64,000 nucleotides of DNA from Flavobacteriales bacterium UBA1986 (GTDB taxonomy: Bacteria > Bacteroidota > Bacteroidia > Flavobacteriales_G > Salibacteraceae), in assembly GCA_002336245.1 (NCBI GenBank), contig DDDG01000023.1:62001-126000 (forward strand), in the 5' to 3' direction. Numbering within the stretch: position 1 is the first letter of the stretch; each line of letters opens with the position of its first letter. Below the pieces are notes generated by a model. That model did not search any database. It had not been told where the DNA came from and was given only the letters and a program-made list of their open reading frames with translations. This document shows positions 17,557 to 26,576 of this stretch, one piece after another. Both the position numbers and the translations under genes were made by a program.

Positions 17557-19026
17557 TCATTCAATCACAAGAACACCTTCAATGTGTTTGCCAACCATAC
17601 TCTTTATCCGGTACTGATATTCACCCTCTTCCAAGTCGGGTAGAACAAGTTTATTTTCGGTACCAAAGAGTTCTAAAGAAACCACGCGCGTTCCTGATTC
17701 ATCAAAACACTCGAAATACCGATAATTATTGATTTCGGGAGTTTCAACAGTAATTCTGCCAGAGCTTGGGTTCGGATAAACCTGGTGTGGTGCAAACTGA
17801 ACCAAACAGTCGTCGGAGGTCCGTCCAAGAACAGTAATCGTCTCAGAATGATGTACTTGTTCCCCTTGAGCGTTTGTAGAAGAAAGGCTAACCTCATAAA
17901 TTCCACGAGTTTGATAGCTATGCCTTGGGTGACGTTCTGAACTTGAGTTGCCATCTCCAAAGTCCCAATGAGCGTGTAATGAGAAGGATGAAAGATTTTT
18001 ATACTGCACATCTAAATCTTCATTTACGGCTACAAACTCTGCAGAAGGAATTGGAGCAGATTGATAATCCTTTACGACTTCAATATTGGTTATTGGTGAA
18101 ATCGCTTGGTTGGGATTACTAATCAAACTTTGACCAGCAACAAGACCCGAACTTAGATCAACGGAAAGAATCTGACCCGCCCTAATGTAGTAATAAAGGC
18201 CAGCTACTGGATCTATATCTGAAACTCCACTTTGAAATTGGTCTGCACTTATAACTCCCGGAGAAATAAGAGTAATAACTCCGGAAATGGGGTCCACAGT
18301 TGCTAAGCGAAGCTCAGCAGGCTTTGTCGTAAAACCATTGTTATCCCACTTAGAGCCAACGTAATTGAGCCCAAATATTTGATCCGTCAACCAATCGTAA
18401 GTAATGTTTGTAATTGGACTTAAAGCATTGTTTGGATTCGTCATGAGCTGATTTCTCAACACAGTTGCAGTAGCAATGTCAACTGTGATAATTGAGCCGC
18501 CGCGAATGTAGAAGTAGCGCCCGTTTATTGGGTCAATGTCTGAAACACCACTTTGATATTGATCGGACGAAATGGGACCTGAAGACAGCACCGTCATTAC
18601 ACCGGATACTGGGTCTACTTTTGTAAACCACAATTGGCTGCCTTTGTGGAGCAGTCCGTAGATCAGACCATCTGCCCAATTGAACGCGATGTTGCTGATG
18701 GGTTGAGTGAAATTGAAGGAATGGGTTGAACAGCTAATGCTTGGGTTGTAAAAGACCTGACCATTGCTCATATCAACGGTGATGATCTGACCAGCCCGAA
18801 CGTAATGATAACGTTTGTTGACTGGATCTACATCGCTGATGCCAGAACCAAATTGGTCGCTGCTCGTCGGACTGGATGAGACAAGCGTTAAACCACCGCT
18901 AAGTGGATTAACCTTAGCCAACCGTAGTTGAGAAGTCCTAAATTCAAGGCCATAGACTTCACCAAACCGTTGAGCATGACTTTGAGTCACAGCGAGAACA
19001 AGAAACAAAAGTGACAAAGACTTCAT
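17557..19026 (-). CDS. T9SS protein with three internal repeats and a PKD domain
   Basis: A 489-residue protein. I chose the ATG at 19024-19026, which starts the signal peptide MKSLSLLFLVLAVTQSHAQ; the frame extends upstream to 19128 without a signal. Three repeats of about 110 residues follow, each containing a phrase like SSDQFGSGISDVDPVN, then RAGQIITVDMS. They probably form blades of a propeller. A PKD-like domain follows (HWDFGDGNSSSERHPRHSY), then a T9SS type A sorting domain with VYPNPSSGRITVETP. It is likely surface-exposed or secreted. The ligand is unknown. Confidence 0.8.
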   Translation of the reverse strand: MKSLSLLFLVLAVTQSHAQRFGEVYGLEFRTSQLRLAKVNPLSGGLTLVSSSPTSSDQFGSGISDVDPVNKRYHYVRAGQIITVDMSNGQVFYNPSISCSTHSFNFTQPISNIAFNWADGLIYGLLHKGSQLWFTKVDPVSGVMTVLSSGPISSDQYQSGVSDIDPINGRYFYIRGGSIITVDIATATVLRNQLMTNPNNALSPITNITYDWLTDQIFGLNYVGSKWDNNGFTTKPAELRLATVDPISGVITLISPGVISADQFQSGVSDIDPVAGLYYYIRAGQILSVDLSSGLVAGQSLISNPNQAISPITNIEVVKDYQSAPIPSAEFVAVNEDLDVQYKNLSSFSLHAHWDFGDGNSSSERHPRHSYQTRGIYEVSLSSTNAQGEQVHHSETITVLGRTSDDCLVQFAPHQVYPNPSSGRITVETPEINNYRYFECFDESGTRVVSLELFGTENKLVLPDLEEGEYQYRIKSMVGKHIEGVLVIE

Positions 19027-19190
19027 AGGAAATGTTAGAAATGCAACAGTTTGAAATGCAAAATGTTTGATTTGGCAATTTATACAAGAAATACACTTGG
19101 ATTTTAAATCCAGATTTCCTAAAACCACTCTTCACTTTTCCGATTGATGTCATTCGAATCTCAATAGATTGCAGAACCAAAAAAGATAAG

Positions 19191-20003
19191 ATGAATAAGC
19201 TTTTTCTGATTCTCGCCCTTATGGCGATAAACTCACACATCTATACCCAGGAAGCGAAAGAAGAAATGCTTATTAGAGCCAGCATTCAAAATATCTTTGA
19301 TGGAATGCGCGCAGGCGACAGCTCTAAAGTGGCCAAGTCATTCTTCCGAAAGGCTGTCATGTTCTCCAATTTTAGTAACAAGGAAGGCCAGCCTGTTGTA
19401 AAGAAGGGAAGTCTCGATAAATGGTTGGGAGGAATCGGAAGTCCGCACGATGAGATCTGGGACGAGCGTATTTCTAACCTAAAAATCGATGTAGATGGCG
19501 AAGTAGCTCAAGCTTGGATGGACTACGAATTTTTCGTCGGGAACACATTTCACCATTGCGGAAGCGATGCTTTCCAACTACTGAAGAACTCAGGAGAATG
19601 GAAAGTGGTCAGTGGCCTGGATACGAGAAAGAAATCTTGCCAGGGCGATTTGGAATCCCCGCTCACTCTGCTGAAGATGCAAGTAAAAGCCTTCAATGAG
19701 GCCAATCTAGAGAAGCTGGGGGCAAATGTTACTGAAGATTTCATCTACGCTTACATCGATGCGAATACGCTCATTAAACAGAGCGTTGGACGAGATGCCT
19801 TCGTAAGCGACATGCGCGGCTATTTCGAGAATGTAAAAGAAGTAAAGTCCGAAATTCTGAACTACACCATTTCCGGGAATACCATCAGCTTCAACGAAGA
19901 AGTGAGTTGGACGGGAGAGAAGGGCCGCCTGTCGCAACGCAGCATGGGCGTGTATCAAATGAAGCAAGGGAAGATTAGTCGAGCTTGGTATTTCATTCAA
20001 TAG
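19191..20003 (+). CDS. Exported protein with two NTF2-like (SnoaL/DUF4440-type) domains
   Basis: A 270-residue protein with an N-terminal signal (MNKLFLILALMAINSHIYTQ). Two NTF2-like halves are visible: residues about 24-145 (SIQNIFDGMRAGDSSKVAKSF, later WMDYEFFVGNTFHHCG, WKVVSGLDTRKK) and 155-270 (MQVKAFNEANLEKLGANVTEDF, later QMKQGKISRAWYF). Proteins of this fold bind small hydrophobic ligands or catalyse isomerisations; the active residues cannot be assigned. It is periplasmic by prediction. The gene diverges from the T9SS gene and is followed 36 bases later by a hypothetical gene. Confidence 0.7.
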   Translation: MNKLFLILALMAINSHIYTQEAKEEMLIRASIQNIFDGMRAGDSSKVAKSFFRKAVMFSNFSNKEGQPVVKKGSLDKWLGGIGSPHDEIWDERISNLKIDVDGEVAQAWMDYEFFVGNTFHHCGSDAFQLLKNSGEWKVVSGLDTRKKSCQGDLESPLTLLKMQVKAFNEANLEKLGANVTEDFIYAYIDANTLIKQSVGRDAFVSDMRGYFENVKEVKSEILNYTISGNTISFNEEVSWTGEKGRLSQRSMGVYQMKQGKISRAWYFIQ

Positions 20004-20039
20004 AGCAAGAATTCTATCTTTCTATTCTTACTGTAAAAG

Positions 20040-20516
20040 ATGCAAATTCAAGGTATTCCAGCGATTCGTAAAGAACTTGATCACATTTCTCATGCCGACC
20101 TGAAGGAAATCTGCCTTCGTCTGGCTCGGTTCAAGAAAGACAACAAAGAACTGCTCTCTTATTTACTCTTCGATGCGCATGATGAGGCCGACTATGTAGA
20201 GCGGGTGAAAGAAGATATGGACGATCAATTCGAAGAAATCAACCGACTCAATTATTACTACATAAAAAAGAGTGTTCGGAAAATTCTCAGAAATTTAAAG
20301 AAGTATGCACGATACAGCGGAGTGAAGGAAACCGAAGTAAAGTTGCTCATGCACTTCTTAGTTCGCCTGAAGGAATTGTCGCCTAGATATACTGGTAATC
20401 CAGTTTTGGTCGGAATCTACGATCGTCAATACGACTTATTGGTAAAGGCCATCTCCGCCTTGCACGAAGACCTTCAATTCGATTACCGAGACGATTTGGA
20501 AACAAAAGCGCTTTAA
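20040..20516 (+). CDS. Conserved hypothetical protein, helical
   Basis: A 158-residue cytoplasmic protein, strongly helical and charged, with the phrase LKEICLRLARFKKDNKELLSYLLFDAHDE and later YYIKKSVRKILRNLKKYARYSG. I recognise it only as a Bacteroidetes-type hypothetical. Its last four bases overlap the end of the convergent esterase gene. There is no signal peptide or membrane segment. Confidence 0.75.
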   Translation: MQIQGIPAIRKELDHISHADLKEICLRLARFKKDNKELLSYLLFDAHDEADYVERVKEDMDDQFEEINRLNYYYIKKSVRKILRNLKKYARYSGVKETEVKLLMHFLVRLKELSPRYTGNPVLVGIYDRQYDLLVKAISALHEDLQFDYRDDLETKAL

Positions 20517-21502
20517 GGCTCGTCAGTTTTAAGACCTTGGGTGTTCTTGTAAACAAAATCCACCACCCACTGCTGAATCATTGCTTTCTGCTCTTTAGAT
20601 ACGCCCATAAAACCATGATTGACACCCTTGAGAACATGCAGCTCCGTTTCCACACCCGCAGAGTCAAGACGCGCCTGCAGGGCAATGGACTGATCAACCG
20701 GCGCTATGATGTCTAGTTCACCGTGAATAAAACAAGTAGGAGGAACCTCGGAATCTACCCTGAGGTAAGGGGAGTAGGTTTCCAAAATTTTCTTTGTTCG
20801 AACCGTATCCAATTCAGGATCAAAGCCAAGAAGAAACTTGGGTAAATCAAGATAATCTTGATATTCCTTGGGGAATTGCTCTCGAATGGTTTTAATGCTG
20901 TCGAGTAATTCCAACTGATAAATCTTCTTCAAGTCATTGGGTCCGTATACATCAATCACGTAGTCAATCTTAGGAGTTTCTTCCTCGACCCCAAACTCAC
21001 TCGCTTCGGAGTATGCAGCCATTAAGGCAATGTGCGCACCTGCAGATTCACCCAGCAGCCCTATTCGGTCCATGTCGAGACCGTACTCTTCCGAATTGTG
21101 TTTCATCCAAAGGAGTGTCTCATAAGCGTCTTCTATGCAATAGGGGAAAGGGGAACGATCGGCACGAGCCTTTGTATACTCCGGGCTAACAATGGCAAAA
21201 CCCGCATCGCGCAGTTCGTTCACAGCCCCATTAAAACGGGTATTATTGATGGCCTCTTTGATGCCAATCGCCCAAAAACCTCCGTGTAGGTAGACCAAGA
21301 CTGGGGCTTTTTCGTAGACCTGTTTTGTGGGTTGATATAGGTCGAGGTTTTGCCGCTCATTGTACTGAATGTGGCTGTAGACTTTCCCGTGAATTACTGG
21401 AGCATCGGTCTCAATTAGAAAATAGCCCACCAAAGAGATGGGAAGCACTACAAAAAGGAGGAAACTCCAAAGGGAGAATTTTAAAATCTTACGATCAGCC
21501 AT
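20513..21502 (-). CDS. Alpha/beta hydrolase (esterase/lipase, HSL-like)
   Basis: A 329-residue enzyme with one N-terminal membrane segment (residues about 10-30). The oxyanion-hole motif HGG is at 73-75 (in YLHGGFW) and the nucleophile Ser153 lies in GESAGAH. The acid is probably in HGELDIIAPVDQS and the catalytic His in GVNHGF near the C-terminus. The arrangement fits esterases of the hormone-sensitive lipase/BD-FAE type. The enzyme is anchored in the inner membrane, facing the periplasm by the sequence. Substrate unknown. Confidence 0.85.
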   Translation of the reverse strand: MADRKILKFSLWSFLLFVVLPISLVGYFLIETDAPVIHGKVYSHIQYNERQNLDLYQPTKQVYEKAPVLVYLHGGFWAIGIKEAINNTRFNGAVNELRDAGFAIVSPEYTKARADRSPFPYCIEDAYETLLWMKHNSEEYGLDMDRIGLLGESAGAHIALMAAYSEASEFGVEEETPKIDYVIDVYGPNDLKKIYQLELLDSIKTIREQFPKEYQDYLDLPKFLLGFDPELDTVRTKKILETYSPYLRVDSEVPPTCFIHGELDIIAPVDQSIALQARLDSAGVETELHVLKGVNHGFMGVSKEQKAMIQQWVVDFVYKNTQGLKTDEP

Positions 21503-21547
21503 AGTACCTATTGCCTATATAAAGATTAGCCCTAAGCTTCAACTCCA

Positions 21548-22567
21548 TCACGATTCTGGAAGCTCTTCTTTTCCGTCGGAATGAAGTGCAAAGCGACCTC
21601 TATCCCTTTCGTGAACCTGCTCCTGCATCGGCCATGGCCAGCCACCAAATTGGGTTTCTTGATAGTCGTTGAAGGCATCTTGAATTTCTTGCTTTGTATT
21701 CATCACAAATGGTCCGTATTGTGCCACAGGCTCTTGAATGGGCTGACCTTGTAGAATCAAAACCAATCCTTTGCTGTCGCCATTCTGAAACTCAATTTCG
21801 GCATCTGGACTTAGGTAAGCCAATTGGTATTCCGTCAAGTCTTGGCCTTCAACATTTAAGGAAGAACCTTTGTAGAAATAGACAGCTCGATTTGCTCCGG
21901 CAGATATGGCTGGTAAGGTCCATTTCGCGCCTGCTTCAAGTTCGAGACACATTACACCCACTTCATTCTTGGCATCAGAAGCCCAGGAATTTGGAGTAGG
22001 AGAGGGGGCCGAATGTTCTAAATATTTTCCTGCGATCAATTCGAGCTTGATTCTTTTCCCAGCATCGTCTTTGAGCTCCAACTTCGGAACATCCTGATTC
22101 CAAAGCATTTTAAAATGTGGCTCTACGAACTTGCTCACCTTAGGGAGGTTGATCCAAATCTGAAAGATCTCCAAGGTATTGTCTCCTTGTTTGTTCAACA
22201 ATGGAAACATCTCCGAGTGAAGCACTCCTTTTCCGGCAGTCATCCATTGTGTGTCGCCAGAACCAAAGCGGCCCGCGGCACCAAGTGAATCTGAATGATC
22301 CACAAAGCCCTGTTTATTGATGGTGATGGTTTCAAAGCCACGATGGGGGTGAAATGGAAAGCCAGGAACCTTCGATCCGTGGTACATTCTCCATCCGTCT
22401 TTTATCGTGAAATCGTTGCCGATTGATCTTCCTTGTAAAGCTTCTTTGGGTGGCGCCATGTCCTCATCACCACTAGGATATTGGTCGAGGTGATGCACAC
22501 AGAATAAAAATGGGTCTCTTGTCTCCCAAGGGAAACTCATCGCTTTAATTTCTTTAATCGAACTCAT
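21548..22567 (-). CDS. Pirin family protein (long form)
   Basis: A 339-residue bicupin. The metal site is visible as His73 and His75 (in FPFHPHRGFE), His117 and Glu119 (in VLHSEM). The C domain has RAVYFYKGSSLNV and YGPFVMNTKQEI, and there is a C-terminal extension of about 30 residues. It is a second pirin in the window, only moderately similar to the one at 4454-5326, and belongs to a different subgroup by length. A -7-like element precedes it. Confidence 0.88.
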   Translation of the reverse strand: MSSIKEIKAMSFPWETRDPFLFCVHHLDQYPSGDEDMAPPKEALQGRSIGNDFTIKDGWRMYHGSKVPGFPFHPHRGFETITINKQGFVDHSDSLGAAGRFGSGDTQWMTAGKGVLHSEMFPLLNKQGDNTLEIFQIWINLPKVSKFVEPHFKMLWNQDVPKLELKDDAGKRIKLELIAGKYLEHSAPSPTPNSWASDAKNEVGVMCLELEAGAKWTLPAISAGANRAVYFYKGSSLNVEGQDLTEYQLAYLSPDAEIEFQNGDSKGLVLILQGQPIQEPVAQYGPFVMNTKQEIQDAFNDYQETQFGGWPWPMQEQVHERDRGRFALHSDGKEELPES

Positions 22568-22589
22568 CTAGTAACTCTTATTGAATCTT

Positions 22590-22597
22590 CAAATGTA
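22590..22597 (-). promoter_or_regulatory. -7 element (TACATTTG) for the long pirin gene
   Basis: On the minus strand TACATTTG (plus CAAATGTA) lies 23 bases before the ATG. A TTTG at 22615-22618 is 17 bases further up, slightly short of the usual spacing, and lies within the terminator of the upstream helicase gene. Confidence 0.45.
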
Positions 22598-22605
22598 CCA
22601 AACAG

Positions 22606-22633
22606 AAAAGGCCCCAAAATGTTGGAGCCTTTT
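22606..22633 (-). terminator. Intrinsic terminator of the DEAD-box helicase gene
   Basis: AAAAGGC (22606-22612) pairs with GCCTTTT (22627-22633), then CCAA with TTGG around a four-base loop. The A/T flanks give a U-tract on both strands, but only the minus strand has a gene ending here. Confidence 0.75.
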
Positions 22634-22653
22634 ACTTTATGATTTTGTGAGAA

Positions 22654-23886
22654 TTAATCTACGAAGGTGAATGCCTTTCCAAGATTTCCTGCACGACCAG
22701 TACGGCCAATGCGGTGAATGTAACTCTCAAATGTAACCGGACGCTCGTAGTTAATGACGTGCGATACATCCTCCACATCGATTCCACGTGCGGCAACGTC
22801 TGTAGCTACCAACACTTGAATCTGTCCTTTCTTGAAGGAGTTTAAAGCTCTCTGACGAGCATTCTGACTCTTGTTTCCTTGAATCTGATCGGCTTTGATG
22901 CCAACCTTATTCAATTTCCCGCAGAGTCTGTTGACTTTGTGTTTCGTCTCATCGAAGAGAATTACGCGACTGAACTCTTCCGAATTCAGCATATCTACAA
23001 GCTTCTTGAATTTATCTTCACCCGGATTCAATCGAACGATGTCCTGTTCAATCTGGTCGCCGGAAGTTTCACCTGAACTCACTCGAACTTCAACAGGATT
23101 GCGAAGAATCTCATCGATCATCTTTTGTTGTGAACCCAGCAGGGTAGCTGAAAACAACATGGTTTGCTTGCGCGATCTTAGTTCGTTGATGATGCGTTGA
23201 ACATCTTTAGCAAAACCCATGTCAAGCATACGATCGAATTCGTCAAGCACCAAAGTATTCACGTAACGCAAATTCAGTTTTCCACGAGAATGCAAATCGA
23301 GCAAACGTCCTGGTGTTCCAATGATGACGTTCAGAGGTTTGCGAAGTTTCTTCTCATCCATGTTCACACTTGTACCACCGATGAAGGAAGCAGTTGTGAG
23401 ATTGCATGTTTGTGTCATATCGCGAAACTCCTCTTCAACTTGCAGCGCCAGTTCCCGTGTTGGAACCACCACTAAAGCATAGGATCGTTGGTTGTTTTGC
23501 AAAAGCTTCTCAATAATGGGAATAAGGAAAGCACCGGTTTTCCCAGTTCCTGTTTGTGCAAGTCCCATTAAATCGTGACCCTCCATGAGAGTTTCGTAGG
23601 TTTTATCCTGAATTTCTGTGGGGTGGGAAAAGCCCTTCTTTGTCAGTGAAGTTAAGAGTGAGCGGCTGATTGGCATGTCTTCGAAAGTTCGCGAAGCTTC
23701 GTACTTCACTTCTTTGCTTGCAACTGCTTTCTTGATAAACATTTGCGGGTCTAAGGTTGAGACTTTACGTCCGCCGCCTTGACGACCACGTCCACCTCCT
23801 CTGTTCTGAGAATTTGGTTTTGTACTTCGTCCGCTTGTGGAAGAAGTGGTACTGTTTGATTTTTTGAATCTATAAGATTGTGTCAT
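22654..23886 (-). CDS. DEAD-box-type RNA helicase (RhlE-like) with DEFD motif II
   Basis: A 410-residue helicase. Residues 1-45 are rich in Ser, Gly and Arg with RGG-like clusters (GGGRGRQGGGR), which may bind RNA. The Q-motif region is followed by Walker A AQTGTGKT (110-117), PTRELA, TPGR, motif II as DEFD (215-218) instead of DEAD, SAT, and HRIGRTGRAG. The Phe in motif II is unusual but leaves both acidic residues. The usual basic C-terminal tail of RhlE is absent; the low-complexity region is at the N-terminus. Such helicases act in ribosome assembly and cold adaptation. A leader of about 200 bases with two hairpins precedes it. Confidence 0.88.
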   Translation of the reverse strand: MTQSYRFKKSNSTTSSTSGRSTKPNSQNRGGGRGRQGGGRKVSTLDPQMFIKKAVASKEVKYEASRTFEDMPISRSLLTSLTKKGFSHPTEIQDKTYETLMEGHDLMGLAQTGTGKTGAFLIPIIEKLLQNNQRSYALVVVPTRELALQVEEEFRDMTQTCNLTTASFIGGTSVNMDEKKLRKPLNVIIGTPGRLLDLHSRGKLNLRYVNTLVLDEFDRMLDMGFAKDVQRIINELRSRKQTMLFSATLLGSQQKMIDEILRNPVEVRVSSGETSGDQIEQDIVRLNPGEDKFKKLVDMLNSEEFSRVILFDETKHKVNRLCGKLNKVGIKADQIQGNKSQNARQRALNSFKKGQIQVLVATDVAARGIDVEDVSHVINYERPVTFESYIHRIGRTGRAGNLGKAFTFVD

Positions 23887-24233
23887 AATGTATTGGTGGC
23901 TAGAAGCCAGTAATCGGAATCGAAAAGGATTCCGCGTATTCAGACCGATTTTGGCTGACTACTTGTTTTCCTGTTCTCTTTCAAGTCTGATTCGACTTGC
24001 GCAGGAAAGAATAAAATTGAATGCTAGTGGAAAGTAAAGAGGGAAATTCCGTGATTCGGATTATGCAGGGCAGAATGCCTTGCTTCTGGATGCAAATGTA
24101 TACTTAAATATCAAGGATAATCACTATTTGAATAAAGCGACCATTCAATCGGCCTAATGCCTGTCAATCTTAGCATTTACCGTGGTTCATGCTTGTAGTT
24201 TAAATCAAGTTGGAAGAAACATTAGATGATGCC
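23887..24233 (-). other. Long leader of the RNA helicase gene, with hairpins
   Basis: No gene is seen here. Close to the helicase start are two hairpins: TGGCT/AGCCA with an AGA loop (23897-23909), and CGGAATC/GATTCCG with a six-base loop (23915-23934). With the -7 element at 24093-24100, the message would carry a leader of about 200 bases. Cold-shock helicase genes in other bacteria often have long structured leaders. Confidence 0.45.
24093..24100 (-). promoter_or_regulatory. -7 element (TACATTTG) for the helicase leader
   Basis: An exact TAnnTTTG on the minus strand, about 207 bases before the helicase start. No TTG at the best -33 distance was found. Confidence 0.4.
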
Positions 24234-24608
24234 TTAGAAGACTTTTTTTCGCTTCGTCTTAAATATAAAGAAGCCCAGAAGGATTAGGAAAAGTTGGATT
24301 CCAATTCTGATGTAAGCCACGGCCCTCGAACCAATGACAGGATTCTCTCTGGTTGCATCCCAAATGTGAATGGGGAGGAAAACCAACATCAAGACCATGA
24401 AAGCTAGTCCAGCCAGTGACCTGAATCGTGGAACAAAAAGGGCAATACCAATGGCCAATTCGACTACAAAGGCCAGTATATGGCTAAGTCCGACGGGCAA
24501 GAATGGAGGAACCATGCCATCGTAAAACTCCGGACTGTAGATGTGGGCGAAGGAGGACAAAACCATGATTCCCGCTATAAGGTGGACAAATGTCTTCTTG
24601 ATTTTCAT
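24234..24608 (-). CDS. DoxX-like four-helix membrane protein
   Basis: A protein of 124 residues from the ATG at 24606-24608 (MKIKKTFVHLIAG); an in-frame ATG 13 codons upstream gives a less likely start. Four hydrophobic segments and the phrase LAFVVELAIGIALFVPRFRSLAG, then FLPIHIWDA, fit the DoxX-like group. The C-terminus is basic (FKTKRKKVF). Members occur in respiratory and redox contexts, but most have no assigned role. Confidence 0.75.
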   Translation of the reverse strand: MKIKKTFVHLIAGIMVLSSFAHIYSPEFYDGMVPPFLPVGLSHILAFVVELAIGIALFVPRFRSLAGLAFMVLMLVFLPIHIWDATRENPVIGSRAVAYIRIGIQLFLILLGFFIFKTKRKKVF

Positions 24609-24719
24609 GAGATCAATATAGTACTGTATGAAATGATATTGGATCAAACCAGAAACTTGTCCGAGTATTTTCAGAATCGGTCCTGAATCGTACTTTTAGG
24701 TAATCCAAAATCAGACCTC

Positions 24720-25265
24720 ATGAAGAACATCATTTTTGCCCTCCTCACAATTATTCTATTCAGCTCTTGCGACCCATTGAGTACGGAGAAGAAGGACGTA
24801 ATTCGCTTTGATTACTCCATTGTTGCTGATAGCAACTCTACGATTGAATTGAGCAACACGGTCATTGATATTTATGCAACCGAAGAACTCGCTGAATACA
24901 AATCAAAACGCGACGACATTGAAGAGTTTGACATCACAAGCGTTGAATTTCGCTTTTATACTTTTCGCGCCGATCATCCGGACACTAAGTTGAAAGGGAA
25001 CGCCAGTATTACCAGCGATCAGGGCACCAAATTCAACATTGAAATGTTCGATGTTGGAAACGAGTACAAAGACACCGAAAACCACGAATTGCACAAGTTG
25101 GAAGTGAACGGAAAAGAAGGAAACGACGCTTATTCAATCTTGTCTGATGAAGTTCTTGAAGTGGACAAGTTCACGATCGATATGAGCGATGTATCGGGAG
25201 TAGTTGATTCTTTGGATTGCGACATGAGCATCTACATCCATTTTAGGATCAAAGCACCTTTATAG
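24720..25265 (+). CDS. Hypothetical lipoprotein
   Basis: A 181-residue protein with a lipoprotein signal (lipobox FSSC, lipidated Cys17). The mature part is acidic, with alternating strands, and contains no domain that I recognise. It faces the YceI gene across a shared bidirectional terminator. It is probably in the outer or inner membrane on the periplasmic side. Confidence 0.72.
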   Translation: MKNIIFALLTIILFSSCDPLSTEKKDVIRFDYSIVADSNSTIELSNTVIDIYATEELAEYKSKRDDIEEFDITSVEFRFYTFRADHPDTKLKGNASITSDQGTKFNIEMFDVGNEYKDTENHELHKLEVNGKEGNDAYSILSDEVLEVDKFTIDMSDVSGVVDSLDCDMSIYIHFRIKAPL

Positions 25266-25303
25266 GAAACTTAGATTGAACTTCAGTGCGAAGTTTAAGA
25301 CAT

Positions 25304-25339
25304 AAAAAAAGCGGTTCTGATCTCTCAGAGCCGCTTTTT
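25304..25339. terminator. Bidirectional intrinsic terminator
   Basis: GCGG (25311-25314) pairs with CCGC (25331-25334), with a T-G wobble and then TCTGA with TCAGA around a TCTC loop. Seven A on the left and five T on the right give U-tracts in both directions. It separates the convergent lipoprotein and YceI genes. Confidence 0.85.
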
Positions 25340-25358
25340 CATTTTAAGGCTTATGCTT

Positions 25359-25970
25359 TTACTTCTCAGCATCAAGTTCCATACTGATACTGATGAGTAC
25401 TTCGTCGCCAACAATGGCAGTGGCTGCCAAGCTTCCAGTACCCACACCGTAATCTGTACGATCCAAAGTAGTGTTTATAGAAAATCCTAAGATCTCATAT
25501 CCTTTCTTCCAAGGATTGTCCATTCTTCCTGTGATGGTGAGAGGCAGAGCAATCTCTTTGGAAGTTCCCCTCATAGTCAGCTTTCCAACTACCTCGTAAA
25601 GCTTATCCGACTTCTTGACAAACTTGTTTGAGACAAAAGTGATGGTCGGGAATTTTTCCGCGGCAAAAAAGTCCTCCGATTGCAAGTGTTTATCGCGCTC
25701 ATCCTCATCGGTGTCAACACTTTTTGTCTGAATTGTAAAACTCACTTTGCTGCCCTCGAGATCGTCTGGGGCGTATGTGATGTCACCACTAAAATCTTTA
25801 AATTTTCCAGTTACCGCAGAGAAAAAGTGGTTGACTGAAAAATTGACGGAAGCATGTGACTTATCGACGTTCCATTTTTTCGCCTTTTGGGCATTTACAT
25901 TGAGGCCAGATGCCAACAACAATAGGCTAGCCAACAAGGCGATCTTTACTTTTTTCATTTTAAATTTCAT
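25359..25970 (-). CDS. YceI family periplasmic protein
   Basis: A protein of 203 residues from the ATG at 25968-25970; the signal peptide is clearer from here (or from Met five) than from the frame start at 26054. The signal ends at NVNAQ. The mature part shows the YceI lipocalin-like pattern: KWNVDKSHASVNFSVNHFF, GDITYAPDDLEGSKVSFTI, then LQSEDFFAAEKFPTITFVS and GKLTMRGTSKEIALPLTI. YceI proteins bind polyisoprenoids or other amphiphiles in the periplasm. Confidence 0.88.
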   Translation of the reverse strand: MKFKMKKVKIALLASLLLLASGLNVNAQKAKKWNVDKSHASVNFSVNHFFSAVTGKFKDFSGDITYAPDDLEGSKVSFTIQTKSVDTDEDERDKHLQSEDFFAAEKFPTITFVSNKFVKKSDKLYEVVGKLTMRGTSKEIALPLTITGRMDNPWKKGYEILGFSINTTLDRTDYGVGTGSLAATAIVGDEVLISISMELDAEK

Positions 25971-26072
25971 AGTTGTGATTGTTGATGTTGAATAGAGTAG
26001 GGGGCTAAATTTCGTTTCACGACGAAAACTACAGCCACTAAATGAACTCATCAAGATTAGGCAAGGCCTAAG

Positions 26073-26573
26073 TCAAAACAAGTAGAGATTTCCATGACGA
26101 TCCCAATCAATTCCTATACTGGATTTCACACCTCCAGAGATAAACGGGCCAAGGTCAGTTCCATTCGGTTCATATCGATGAACCCTTTCATTTCCTTCCC
26201 ACAGCAGCACATACAATAGGCTGTCGGGGCCAATCTTTAAACGCGTTGGTCCAGCTAATCCTTGAGCGAAGACAGAAATAAAATCACCAGATTCTGCGTC
26301 GTGGACATTTATTTTCCCGCTCCCAAAATTTGAAATTAAAACGATGTTTCTGTCTTCAAGAAAGAGAATGTCCTGAGGCCAGTATAAATTTTGGTCAATA
26401 AAAACAGAGGGGTTTTCTCCGTTTTCATCGTATCGAACTATTTGCCATGGAGGTGCATTGAAATTCCCTGCATCACTAACATAAATATCAAAAACTTGAG
26501 TATATGCATTGAATGATGAAAGGGCAATTGCTAGTGCAATCAATTTCCTGATGATGCTGAATTTCATTTCCAA
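26073..26573 (-). CDS. Truncated NHL/SMP30-like beta-propeller protein
   Basis: A 166-residue protein with a signal peptide (about residues 1-26) and propeller-like repeats: QIVRYDENGENPSVFI, LYWPQDILFLEDRNIVLIS, GPTRLKIGPDSLLYVLLW and IGIDWDRHGNLYLF. It stops after about three blades, where secreted relatives normally have six or seven blades and often a T9SS tail. I checked the next bases in the other frames and saw no continuation, so it seems to be a true 3' truncation and not a simple frameshift. It starts three bases after the T9SS gene upstream and probably shares its transcript. Confidence 0.55.
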   Translation of the reverse strand: MEMKFSIIRKLIALAIALSSFNAYTQVFDIYVSDAGNFNAPPWQIVRYDENGENPSVFIDQNLYWPQDILFLEDRNIVLISNFGSGKINVHDAESGDFISVFAQGLAGPTRLKIGPDSLLYVLLWEGNERVHRYEPNGTDLGPFISGGVKSSIGIDWDRHGNLYLF

Positions 26574-26576
26574 GGT

